NCBI GenBank assembly: GCA_013299045.1
Contig: JAAFJX010000003.1
Span: forward strand, 157,790-221,789
Length of the DNA: 64,000 nt
Origin: Cytophagales bacterium
GTDB taxonomy: Bacteria; Bacteroidota; Bacteroidia; Cytophagales; Bernardetiaceae
Direction: 5' to 3'
Shown here: positions 28,039 through 36,608 of the stretch, in pieces
How the letters are laid out: the number at the start of each line of letters is the position of its first letter
Numbering within the stretch: position 1 is the first letter of the stretch
Position numbers and translations under genes: made by a program
The notes under the pieces: model-generated
Database searches by the model: none
Told to the model about the DNA's origin: nothing
What the model saw: only the letters and a program-made list of their open reading frames with translations

Positions 28039-29136
28039 ATGTTTCATAGATTCGCTATTTTCGCTGTTTTTTGTTCCTTTTTGGCGAGTTGTGGTTCAGG
28101 TTCTAACACTTTAAAAACCGATTTTGACCGTACTCTCCTCCTGAACAACATAGCAGAAGAAATCATTTTGCCTAATAGCAAAACAGCCAATGAGAAAACA
28201 CAGGCTTTGAAAGAAGCAGTTTATGCCTTTGTTGAAAAGCCAGAATTAGGCGGCTTGTTAGATGCTCAGAATGCTTGGAAAGAGGCTTATTTGGCCAGTA
28301 TGGGTATTACTGCGTTCAATTTTGGGCCAGGTGAAAATGGCTTGGTTGGCGACTTGGTGAGCAATATTGCTACTTTCCCTGTTGATGAGGCCGCCATAGA
28401 GCAACGCATTAAAGACAAAAACGTCAATTTCAATGATTTCAAGCGCGATACGCGTGGCTTTTTGGCCTTAGAATACTTGCTTTTTGACTTATTGAGCGAC
28501 AATCGCCGTATTTTTGAGGGTTTCCGAACCGACCCTGCACGAGCAGCCTACGCAAGAGCGCTCGCTGACCACCTTCAAGATAATCTTAAAAAATTTGACA
28601 GCGGCTGGGCTAGCTATAAACCCGATTTTGTAAAAAATAATGGCACCTCGGCTGGGAGTTCTATCTCGCTCTTATACAACGAGTTTGTGCGCAGCTATGA
28701 GGCCATCAAGAACTTCAAAGTGGCGCTGCCGCTTGGCAAAAGACCTGGGCAGACCGCGCCAGTACCTAAACTAACAGAAGCCTACTACAGCGGATTTTCT
28801 AACCAGCTCATTAAAAAGCACATAGAGCTTATAGAGGGCATTTGGAAGGGAACAAAAAAAGACGGCACCGATGGTACTGGTTTTGACGATTATTTGCTGA
28901 ATGTAGAAGGAGGCAAGGCACTTGTGGAGCTCACCTTACAGCAACAGGGCTTGCTCAAAATAAGCGTAGATGCAAATTTACCAAACGATAAACGACTCAC
29001 AGAACTCATTAAAAATGAGCCTGCTAATGTAGAAAAAGTACTTATAGAGCTTCAAAAAGGTATCAGGTTCTATAAATCTGATATGTCGTCCTTGCTCGGT
29101 ATTTCCATCACCTATACCAGCGGCGACGGCGACTAA
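28039..29136 (+). CDS. Imelysin family lipoprotein
   Basis: 365 residues with a lipoprotein signal (lipobox LASC, about 15-18). The mature part begins with FDRTLLLNNIAEEIILPN and contains DAQNAWKEAYLAS, FNFGPGENG and FLALEYLLFDLL, all conserved in the helical-bundle imelysin (peptidase M75-like) family. Members are iron-regulated outer-surface or periplasmic proteins of uncertain biochemical role, probably in iron or haem handling. The ATG at 28039 is used because the promoter lies between it and the upstream in-frame ATG at 27976. First gene of a three-gene operon with the HTTM protein (13 bp) and TonB receptor. Confidence 0.88.
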   Translation: MFHRFAIFAVFCSFLASCGSGSNTLKTDFDRTLLLNNIAEEIILPNSKTANEKTQALKEAVYAFVEKPELGGLLDAQNAWKEAYLASMGITAFNFGPGENGLVGDLVSNIATFPVDEAAIEQRIKDKNVNFNDFKRDTRGFLALEYLLFDLLSDNRRIFEGFRTDPARAAYARALADHLQDNLKKFDSGWASYKPDFVKNNGTSAGSSISLLYNEFVRSYEAIKNFKVALPLGKRPGQTAPVPKLTEAYYSGFSNQLIKKHIELIEGIWKGTKKDGTDGTGFDDYLLNVEGGKALVELTLQQQGLLKISVDANLPNDKRLTELIKNEPANVEKVLIELQKGIRFYKSDMSSLLGISITYTSGDGD

Positions 29137-29149
29137 AAGCGTTTTACCC

Positions 29150-30526
29150 ATGCAAAATCTGCTCAAATGGCTTTCTAAACCTGTCAATATTGCACCTTTG
29201 GTTGTTTTTAGAATCCTTTTTGGTGCAGTATTAACGCTAAGTACTGTTCGTTTTTGGGCAATGGGTTGGATAGATGCCCATTTTATTCAACCGAAGTTAA
29301 TGTTTAAGTACTACGGCTTCGAGTGGGTACAGGTTTTGCCGCCCTTGGGAATGTATTTGGTACATGGATTCATGATAATTGCCTCAATTTGTATTCTAAT
29401 TGGCTTTTTTTATCATTTTTTTGCAATACTTCTTTTTCTACTTTTTACCTATACTTTTCTTCTTGATGCAACTTACTATTTAAATCATTACTATTTCGTT
29501 TGCTTGATAACTTTTGTAATGTGTTTCTTGCCAGCAAATCGTTATCTGGCAATAGATATTTACTTAAAACCTGAAAAATTACAACAAACAATACCGAATT
29601 GGTGTATATTATTGATTAAATTTCAATTGACAGTTGCATATTTTTATGCAGGTGTTGTCAAAATTAATTATGATTGGCTTATTTTAGCTTTACCACTTAA
29701 AATTTGGTTACCCGCTCAAGATAAAATATTCATAATTGGTTTTCTTTTTAAATATAAATTTGTTGCCTATTTATTTAGTTGGATAGGAATATTCTATGAT
29801 TTGACCATTGTGTTTTGGTTGTCTTTTAACAAAACAAAAAATTGGGCGTATTTAACAGTTATTTTATTTCATGTATTAACAGGAATTTTGTTTCAAATCG
29901 GCATTTTCCCGATAGTGATGATAGCCTGTACGACTATATTCCTAGATAATAAGCTGCATATAAAAATTATACGCTATTTAAAACTTATCTTGATAAATTT
30001 TAATTTAAAATTTAAAAATGATTCTAAAAAATATTTGTGTAGAAAATATTTTGCCGTCAATAATTTTATTATTTCAGGAATTAGTTTATACGTAATTGCG
30101 CAAATTTTAATTCCTATTCGTTTCTTGTTGTACAATGACTCAATTTATTGGACAGAAAATGGCTATCGTTTTTCTTGGCGTGTTATGTTAATGGAAAAGG
30201 CAGGAACTGCTACTTTTTATATCAAAGATTTAAAAACAAAACACACAAGTATTGTAAATAATAGAGATTTTTTAACATTACACCAAGAGAAACAAATGGC
30301 AATGCAACCAGATTTAATTTTACAATATGCGCATTTTTTAAAAAAATACTATCGTCAAATAATTAAAAACGACCTTGCTATTTATTCTGAGGTATATGTA
30401 ACTATTAATGGTCGGATAAGTTCTCTTTATATTGACAAAAAAGTAGATTTATCTTTAGAAAAAGATTCTTTTTTTCAGAAAAAATGGGTTTTATCTAGTT
30501 CTATAAATAAACAAAGTAAATTTTAA
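29150..30526 (+). CDS. HTTM (vitamin K-dependent gamma-carboxylase-like) membrane protein
   Basis: 458 residues. Multiple transmembrane spans fill the first ~330 residues (motifs LDATYYLNHYYFVCLI, FCHV-like regions and YFYAGVVKINYDWL), followed by a soluble C-terminal part with ENGYRFSWRVMLMEKAG, the signature shared with the vitamin K-dependent gamma-carboxylase family. Bacterial HTTM proteins are commonly found between imelysin and TonB-receptor genes, and their substrate is unknown. From about 29390 to the end the gene is markedly AT-rich compared with its neighbours, while the first ~240 bp have normal composition. Confidence 0.88.
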   Translation: MQNLLKWLSKPVNIAPLVVFRILFGAVLTLSTVRFWAMGWIDAHFIQPKLMFKYYGFEWVQVLPPLGMYLVHGFMIIASICILIGFFYHFFAILLFLLFTYTFLLDATYYLNHYYFVCLITFVMCFLPANRYLAIDIYLKPEKLQQTIPNWCILLIKFQLTVAYFYAGVVKINYDWLILALPLKIWLPAQDKIFIIGFLFKYKFVAYLFSWIGIFYDLTIVFWLSFNKTKNWAYLTVILFHVLTGILFQIGIFPIVMIACTTIFLDNKLHIKIIRYLKLILINFNLKFKNDSKKYLCRKYFAVNNFIISGISLYVIAQILIPIRFLLYNDSIYWTENGYRFSWRVMLMEKAGTATFYIKDLKTKHTSIVNNRDFLTLHQEKQMAMQPDLILQYAHFLKKYYRQIIKNDLAIYSEVYVTINGRISSLYIDKKVDLSLEKDSFFQKKWVLSSSINKQSKF

Positions 30527-30537
30527 AATAAATTAGA

Positions 30538-32991
30538 ATGGCAACATACAACAAAAAGCACTTTTTTTTAATTTTACTTTGTAGTCTAATTTTTTTTATG
30601 CAGATATGTATTGATATATCTGCACAGAATTTTGAAATTAAATTATGTGTAAAAGAAAAAAACACATCAATATTTTTTCCTAATGCAGAGATTTATTTAA
30701 ATGGAAGAAAAACTGAAAAAAATATACAGTCCGATACACTTATAATTTTAAAAAATATTTCGTTCGGTACACACAAACTCACTATTTTTGTAGAATCTTA
30801 TCAATATTTTACTAAAAAAATTATTGTCAGAGATGGAAAATTTTACGAAAAAATAGAACTAGAACCTCTTAAATCAGAATTAGAAGAATTTGTTGTTACA
30901 GGTATCAAAGAACAAAGTTCGGGAATAGATAGGTTACGCAGCGTAGATGGTTTTGGTATTTATGCGGGTAAAAAAACAGAAATAATTAAGCCATCAGACT
31001 TAGCAGCGAACCTTTCTGTTAATCAAGCCAGGCAGGTTTTAGCAAAAGTGCCTGGCCTCAACATCTGGGAAAACGACGGTGGAGGGCTGCAACTCGGCAT
31101 TGGAGCGCGTGGCTTAAGCCCTAACCGCACAGCGAATTTCAACTGTCGTCAGAACGGAAACGATATGAGTGCAGATGCGCTCGGCTATCCTGAGGCCTAC
31201 TACACACCACCCCTTGAGGCCGTTGAGCGTGTAGAAATTGTGCGCGGTGCAGCGTCTTTACAATATGGAACACAGTTCGGTGGTATGATAAACTTCCAAC
31301 TCAAGGAGGGCGATACTAGCCGCCGTGTTCAGGCTTTGATGCGCCAAACCCTCTCCTCGTGGGGTGTATGGTGTATGTATGCCTCAGTGGGCGGCAAAGT
31401 GGGCAAGCTACAATACTACGCATCGGTGAACCACCGCGAAGGCGGAGGCTGGCGGCCTAACAGTCAGTTTGAACTGAATAATCTTTATGCGTCCTTGAAA
31501 TGGCATTTTTCCCTGCGTGTGGTGGCTTCTTTGCAAATGACAAAGATGTCTTATTTGGCCAAACAAGCAGGTGGGCTTACTGATGCGCTTTTTAGGCAGA
31601 ATCCACGCCAATCTTTGCGCAGCCGAAATTGGTTCAGAGTAAACTGGAATATGCTTGCGGGAAATTTAGATTGTCAGATAAATAGCAATAACAAGCTGAA
31701 TATTAGGCTTTTTACTCTTTTTGCTGGCCGCGATGCACTAGGTAATTTGGAGCGAATCAATGTAGCAGACCAAGGCCAAAATCGCAACCTTATCATGGAT
31801 ACTTACCAGAATATGGGCATTGAGGCACGTTACATCAAGCATTATAATCTAGGAAAATGCAAATCTACACTTTTGGTAGGTACGCGCCTCTACAAAGGCA
31901 AAACGACACGGGGGCAGGGCGATGGTGATAGCACCTCCGCTGCAAATTTTGCGTTTCTGAACCCACAAGAGCCTGAAAACTCAAACTTCCTTTTTCCAAG
32001 CGCCAATCATGCGTTTTTCGTAGAAAATATGGTGTATTTAGACCGAAAATTAACGCTCACGCCAGGTTTTAGATTAGAGCGTATAGCCACATTGGCTGAA
32101 GGTTACTACAAGCAGCGCGCTTTTGACTTTGCTGGCAATTTGGTTTCAGAACTCAAACAAACCGATGAGCGCACTTACACACGCAGTTTCCCACTTTTTG
32201 GAGTGGGTTTGAGTTACACACCCAAAACTTTTTTGGAGATATATGCGAACATCTCGCAGAACTATCGTGCCGTTAATTTTAATGATTTGCGCGTTGCGAA
32301 TCCTAACTTTGCTGTAGATTCGCTTCTTCGTGATGAGCGCGGCTACAATGCGGATTTGGGCGTAAGAGGACAGATTAAGCGAATTTTAAACTACGACATG
32401 AGCGTTTTTTATATGGCCTACCAAGATAGAATTGGGTTGCTCTTGAAAGCAGACAAACCGCCACTGTATCAGGATTACCGCTTCCGAACCAATATAGCAG
32501 ATTCATATAGTGTTGGTTTAGAGAGCTTTGTGGAAATAGACTTTCTGCGTGCGCTCTGTGGTTCTTCGGCTAGAAATGGCCTATCCTTGTTTCTGAATAC
32601 TTCTTTTATCCGCTCGCGTTATTTGCGCAGCAGCGATGCTAGCATCAACAACCGTAAAGTGGAACTCGTGCCAGATTTTATTGGGCGAACCGGTCTTACA
32701 TTTGTACGTAGCGGCTTCAAGGCTACTTTGCAGTACAATTACACGAGTACACAATTTACTGATGCTACAAATAGCACTTTTTCAAGTGCTGCCATTACTG
32801 GTTTGATTCCTGCCTATTCCGTATTAGATTTTTCTATGGTTTATAGGCGTAAATATTGGCAAGTAGAAACTGGCTGCAATAACTTATTGAATGCTATTTA
32901 TTTTACGCGCCGTGCCGATGGCTATCCAGGCCCTGGTATTATTCCTTCTGATGGCCGCAGTATTTACCTGACGCTCCAAGTAAAAATTTAG
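30538..32991 (+). CDS. TonB-dependent outer membrane receptor (FecA-like)
   Basis: 817 residues. Signal peptide (about 1-30), a carboxypeptidase-regulatory-like beta domain (about 31-115), then the plug domain (VVTGIKEQSS; ARQVLAKVPGLNIWENDGGGLQLGIGARG in parts; VERVEIVRGAASLQYG) and a 22-strand-type barrel ending in an aromatic/hydrophobic strand (SIYLTLQVKI). The segment NRTANFNCRQNG resembles iron-citrate-type receptors. The first ~480 bp are very AT-rich; composition shifts sharply near 31000 inside the plug domain. Third gene of the imelysin-HTTM-receptor operon, 11 bp after the HTTM gene. Ligand not proven; ferric iron or haem chelates are likely. Confidence 0.92.
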   Translation: MATYNKKHFFLILLCSLIFFMQICIDISAQNFEIKLCVKEKNTSIFFPNAEIYLNGRKTEKNIQSDTLIILKNISFGTHKLTIFVESYQYFTKKIIVRDGKFYEKIELEPLKSELEEFVVTGIKEQSSGIDRLRSVDGFGIYAGKKTEIIKPSDLAANLSVNQARQVLAKVPGLNIWENDGGGLQLGIGARGLSPNRTANFNCRQNGNDMSADALGYPEAYYTPPLEAVERVEIVRGAASLQYGTQFGGMINFQLKEGDTSRRVQALMRQTLSSWGVWCMYASVGGKVGKLQYYASVNHREGGGWRPNSQFELNNLYASLKWHFSLRVVASLQMTKMSYLAKQAGGLTDALFRQNPRQSLRSRNWFRVNWNMLAGNLDCQINSNNKLNIRLFTLFAGRDALGNLERINVADQGQNRNLIMDTYQNMGIEARYIKHYNLGKCKSTLLVGTRLYKGKTTRGQGDGDSTSAANFAFLNPQEPENSNFLFPSANHAFFVENMVYLDRKLTLTPGFRLERIATLAEGYYKQRAFDFAGNLVSELKQTDERTYTRSFPLFGVGLSYTPKTFLEIYANISQNYRAVNFNDLRVANPNFAVDSLLRDERGYNADLGVRGQIKRILNYDMSVFYMAYQDRIGLLLKADKPPLYQDYRFRTNIADSYSVGLESFVEIDFLRALCGSSARNGLSLFLNTSFIRSRYLRSSDASINNRKVELVPDFIGRTGLTFVRSGFKATLQYNYTSTQFTDATNSTFSSAAITGLIPAYSVLDFSMVYRRKYWQVETGCNNLLNAIYFTRRADGYPGPGIIPSDGRSIYLTLQVKI

Positions 32992-33123
32992 ATAGAAAAT
33001 CTTGCAAAAACTGTTTGTTTTGTAGATATTGCATTTTTAAGGCGTTCTGACGAATCTATTAATTGCTGGTCAGATATTCAGTGCCGCCTAATTATATCCA
33101 ACAAAATAAGCCATTTTAAGATA

Positions 33124-33879
33124 ATGACGGAGCTCTTTGATTTTATTATGAACCTAATGAATCCGCAATACATCTTGCAATACGGCGGGTTGATGCTCTT
33201 GTTGCTGGTGCTTTTTGCTGAAAACGGTCTTTTCTTTGCTTTTTTTCTGCCAGGCGACTCACTCTTGTTTACAACGGGGCTTTTTTGTGCTATCGGCCTG
33301 CTTCCCCACCCGCTTTGGCTGCTCTTAGTGAGTATGTTCGTTGTGTCATTCTTGGGTTACTCTTTTGCCTACTACTTTGGGTTGCGAAGCGGTAAAATAT
33401 TGCTAAATAAACCAGATTCTTTGTTTTTTAAGCGGCGCTATGTGGTTATGGCTCGTGCCTACTATGGCAAATTTGGTGGGAAGACCCTGCTCATTGGGCG
33501 CTATTTGCCTATTATTCGCACTTTTGCGCCCATTCTGGCTGGTATGGTGCGTATGCCGCTCAAGAATTTCATGTTCTACAACGTTTTGGGCAGCTTTTTG
33601 TGGATTATGACGGTCGTTAATCTGGGCTATTGGTTTGGTAAAACAATTCCTCAGCCCGAAAAGTACTTAAATTACATCGTTCTGGGTCTTGTTGTTGTTA
33701 CGGCTGTTCCTATTGTTCAGTCGTTATGGAAAAAGAAAAAAGGCAGCAAAACCACCCCCAAAAAAAGCCTGAATAAAAGTCATAATCCTGCCGATATGCA
33801 GAGCCAGGCAGCTGCCGATTCTGATGTTTTACCGATTAATCCTGTACCGAGTATCAATGAAAGCGCCCACAAATCCTAA
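33124..33879 (+). CDS. DedA family membrane protein
   Basis: 251 residues. Family motifs are visible: FFAFFLPGDSLLFTTG, FGGKTLLIGRYLPIIRTFAPILAGMV in part, and FMFYNVLGSFLW. Five to six hydrophobic spans, ending with a basic, then Ser/Ala-rich cytoplasmic tail of ~60 residues. DedA proteins act in membrane lipid (undecaprenyl-phosphate or phosphatidylethanolamine) recycling or flipping. The 3' end overlaps the start of recX by 23 bp, implying coupled translation. Confidence 0.92.
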   Translation: MTELFDFIMNLMNPQYILQYGGLMLLLLVLFAENGLFFAFFLPGDSLLFTTGLFCAIGLLPHPLWLLLVSMFVVSFLGYSFAYYFGLRSGKILLNKPDSLFFKRRYVVMARAYYGKFGGKTLLIGRYLPIIRTFAPILAGMVRMPLKNFMFYNVLGSFLWIMTVVNLGYWFGKTIPQPEKYLNYIVLGLVVVTAVPIVQSLWKKKKGSKTTPKKSLNKSHNPADMQSQAAADSDVLPINPVPSINESAHKS

Positions 33880-34324
33880 AGCCGCACTCATTTCCCTTAT
33901 GCGCTGGTGTGCAGTAGGCGAACGTGCAGAAAGTGATGCACAAAGAAAACTCAAAAAATGGGGCATAGACGAGACAGAGTCTATACAAATTCTTATACAT
34001 TTGAAAAAAGAAGGCTACATAAACCCCAACCGTTATCTTAAAAGTTTTATAAATGACAAACTGAAGTTTGAGCGCTGGGGCCGCGTTAAGATTGCCTATG
34101 AACTTCAAAAAAAGGGTTATGATACTAATGACATTCAAATTGCATTCTCTAGCTCAAACTTTGCTACATACAAAGATGATTTGCTGAGTTTGCTTCAGCG
34201 CAAAAGTGAGACCTTTGAAAGACCTTTTACCAAAGCACAAAAAGTAAAACTAGTAAATTTTGCGCTATCGCGGGGCTATGAAATGCCGCTTGTTATGGAT
34301 TGCCTCCGCGCAATAGACAAATAG
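33857..34324 (+). CDS. recX: RecX family regulatory protein
   Basis: 155 residues, start chosen at 33857 (MKAPTNP) rather than the in-frame ATG 11 codons earlier. The helical repeats of RecX are recognisable: LMRWCAVGERAESDAQRKLKKWGI, then HLKKEGYINPNRYLKSFINDKLKFERWG-type repeats and GYDTNDIQIAF. RecX binds RecA filaments and limits recombination. recA is not in the window. Starts inside the 3' end of the dedA-like gene and ends 17 bp before moaE. Confidence 0.85.
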   Translation: MKAPTNPKAALISLMRWCAVGERAESDAQRKLKKWGIDETESIQILIHLKKEGYINPNRYLKSFINDKLKFERWGRVKIAYELQKKGYDTNDIQIAFSSSNFATYKDDLLSLLQRKSETFERPFTKAQKVKLVNFALSRGYEMPLVMDCLRAIDK

Positions 34325-34341
34325 TCCAATCTCCAACAATT

Positions 34342-34764
34342 ATGAGCCACTTCAGTATCAACATAGCCGAAGCTCCCTTAGACCTCAACGATGCCTACGG
34401 ATTTATTCAAACGCCTTCTGCTGGTGGCCTAAGCCTTTTTGTAGGCACGGTACGTAACCACAGCCAAGGCAAAACAGTTCTGATGCTTGACTATGAAGCC
34501 TATAAACCAATGGCTATCAAACAAATGGAAGCGATTGCGAAGCAAGTGGCCGATAAATATTTCCTTTTTAGGCTCTACGCGTGGCACAGAGTGGGGAGGC
34601 TTGCGCCCAATGAAGCCGCTGTTATCATTGCCGTCAGTACCGCACACCGCGCCGAATCTTTTGCTGCTACGCAAGACTATATCAATAAGCTCAAAGAGTG
34701 TGTTCCTATTTGGAAAAAAGAGCATTACGAAGATGGTGCCGTATGGGTTTCTGCTTTTCCTTAG
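34342..34764 (+). CDS. moaE: Molybdopterin synthase catalytic subunit
   Basis: 140 residues. Family motifs GGLSLFVGTVRNHSQGK, HRVGRLAPNEAAVIIAVST, and the catalytic lysine region PIWKKEHYEDG (K125/K126) are intact. It makes molybdopterin from precursor Z with MoaD thiocarboxylate. Other moa genes are not nearby. The start at 34342 gives the normal N terminus. Its product cannot serve the adjacent act operon, since ActB is a cofactor-free relative of molybdoenzymes. Converges with pyk. Confidence 0.93.
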   Translation: MSHFSINIAEAPLDLNDAYGFIQTPSAGGLSLFVGTVRNHSQGKTVLMLDYEAYKPMAIKQMEAIAKQVADKYFLFRLYAWHRVGRLAPNEAAVIIAVSTAHRAESFAATQDYINKLKECVPIWKKEHYEDGAVWVSAFP

Positions 34765-34812
34765 CGCTAAATACCCTACTAAAATTAAAGAGGTAAAATC
34801 TCAGAAAACCCT

Positions 34813-36243
34813 TTACTCCACTCTTGTAATTTTAAGCATATTCGTTTGGTGGCGCTCGTGTATGGGCATACTGGCCGTGTTGATAAAAATATCGCCTCTT
34901 TGCAGATGTCCTTGGTCTAGCAGCATCTTGGCAGTATCAGCAATGGTTTCGTCGGTGCTGCTCATCTTATCATAATAGAAGCCACGTACCCCCCATATAA
35001 GGCTCATGGTGTTGAGCAGAGGTATATTGGAGGTGAATATGAAAATATGGGCGTGTGGTCTATGCGAAGCCAAATGATAGGCCGTGTAGCCAGACTGAGT
35101 CATGCCTATTAGGGCATTGGCCTCGGTTTCTTCTGCCAAACGACAGGCCATCTGAACGAGGCTTCGGCTAGTGGCATCTGTAAGCGTAGGGTCTATGTTG
35201 CGGTATTTGTTGTAAACGTTTGAACTAATTTCAATAGAGTTAATGGTCTGCGACATACTTCGGATAACTTCCAGAGGGTATTTTCCTACGGCTGTTTCAC
35301 CCGAAAGCATCAATGCGTCTGCACCGTCCAGAACGGCATTCGCTACGTCGTTGGTTTCGGCGCGTGTGGGGCGCGGAGCGTCTATCATGCTTTCCATCAT
35401 TTGTGTAGCAATGACAACGGGTTTGGCAGCGGCGTTACATTTGCGAACTATCATTTTTTGAGCCACTGGTACGTCCTCGAGCGGAATTTCCACACCCAAG
35501 TCCCCACGTGCCACCATAACGGCATCAGTAGCCTGTATGATTTCATCTATATTTTTGATGGCCTCTGGGCGTTCAATTTTAGCCACTACGTGTGCAAACT
35601 TTCCACTTTCTTTGATAATTTGCTTCACTTCCAGGATATCGGCAGCCGAACGCACAAAGGAGAGGGCAATCCATTCCACGTTGTTGGCCAAGCCAAAAAT
35701 GAGGTCTTGTCTATCCTTATCGGTAAGAGATGGGGCAGAAATATCGGTAAAAGGTAAATTCATTCCCTTTTTTGACTTCAGCGTACCCCCATAATTAACA
35801 ACTGTTTCTACCTCCTCGCCACTCACCTTCATAACGCGGACTTCCAACTTTCCATCGTCCATCAAAATAAGGTCTCCCACCTTCACATCTTTGGGCAGGG
35901 CCTTATAAACGCAGGATACACGCCCATTTTTCCCTATTTCGTCTGCTATCGTAATAGTCAGTTTTTCGCCAGGAATTAGCTCCATGCCGTTGTTTTCTAC
36001 CATGCCCACACGAATTTTTGGGCCTTGTAAGTCTTGCAATAGTCCTATATTGTAGCCATACTTTTGGTTAATGGCACGGACGTGCTGAATCACTTTGAGA
36101 TGCTCTTCGTGCGTTCCATGAGAAAAATTGAGCCTAAAAACATCAACACCGGCCATTATCAACTCTAGCAATTTTTCGGGGGTATTCGTAACTGTTCCTA
36201 CAGTAGCAATAATTTTAGTTTTGTTGAAGAAGGGCTTTAGCAT
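34813..36243 (-). CDS. pyk: Pyruvate kinase
   Basis: 476 residues. NFSHGTHEEH, MVARGDLGVEIPLEDVP, and RPTRAETNDVANAVLDGADA-type active-site segments are complete, with the catalytic Lys region VVAKIERPEA. It makes pyruvate and ATP from phosphoenolpyruvate in glycolysis. The start at 36243 (MLKPFFNKTK) is supported by the promoter at 36322-36352, which lies within the longer open frame. Confidence 0.97.
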   Translation of the reverse strand: MLKPFFNKTKIIATVGTVTNTPEKLLELIMAGVDVFRLNFSHGTHEEHLKVIQHVRAINQKYGYNIGLLQDLQGPKIRVGMVENNGMELIPGEKLTITIADEIGKNGRVSCVYKALPKDVKVGDLILMDDGKLEVRVMKVSGEEVETVVNYGGTLKSKKGMNLPFTDISAPSLTDKDRQDLIFGLANNVEWIALSFVRSAADILEVKQIIKESGKFAHVVAKIERPEAIKNIDEIIQATDAVMVARGDLGVEIPLEDVPVAQKMIVRKCNAAAKPVVIATQMMESMIDAPRPTRAETNDVANAVLDGADALMLSGETAVGKYPLEVIRSMSQTINSIEISSNVYNKYRNIDPTLTDATSRSLVQMACRLAEETEANALIGMTQSGYTAYHLASHRPHAHIFIFTSNIPLLNTMSLIWGVRGFYYDKMSSTDETIADTAKMLLDQGHLQRGDIFINTASMPIHERHQTNMLKITRVE

Positions 36244-36321
36244 AAGGGTTGGTTTTGGAGTGTTTTTGGGGGGTAAAAACAAAAACAAAGCCCAGCCATA
36301 CATATTTTGAGCCTGTTTCAG

Positions 36322-36352
36322 CAAATATAAGCATTTGCAGGATTGCACCAAA
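36322..36352 (-). promoter_or_regulatory. Promoter of pyk
   Basis: TTTG (36349-36352), 19 bp spacer, TATATTTG (36322-36329) on the minus strand; start of transcription expected near 36315, leaving a leader of about 70 nt. Confidence 0.78.
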
Positions 36353-36608
36353 ATTATTCCCTTGTTTTTTTTGATATGGACTTGCTCCTTACCGTCTAGT
36401 TTGGCTGTTTGTCGCTTGTGGCCTAAGATTTAAAACTTAGATTCAACACCTGAATTTAGCTTACATCTATTGAAAGTACTTTTCAAGGGACAACTATTTA
36501 GCATAAATTCTGCTATCTTTGCGCCTCAATTTCAGAAGAGTAGGTTTTTGAAATGCTGGTATCAATGAGACCGCTTTCTTAAATAGATTTTAATTAAAAA
36601 CAGTCAAG
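36353..36608. other. Divergent intergenic region pyk / TPR-pseudo-caspase gene
   Basis: No gene. It holds the plus-strand -7 element TATCTTTG at 36514-36521, about 88 bp upstream of the ATG at 36609, but no clear -33 partner. A leader of ~80 nt is implied for the plus-strand gene. Confidence 0.5.
36514..36521 (+). promoter_or_regulatory. -7 promoter element of the TPR-pseudo-caspase gene
   Basis: TATCTTTG matches TAnnTTTG; -33 element not evident at 18-20 bp. Confidence 0.45.

Noticed and set aside
34342..34764. moaE as cofactor supplier for ActB
   Set aside because: ActB of Alternative Complex III is known to lack the molybdenum cofactor, and the genes are 23 kb apart.
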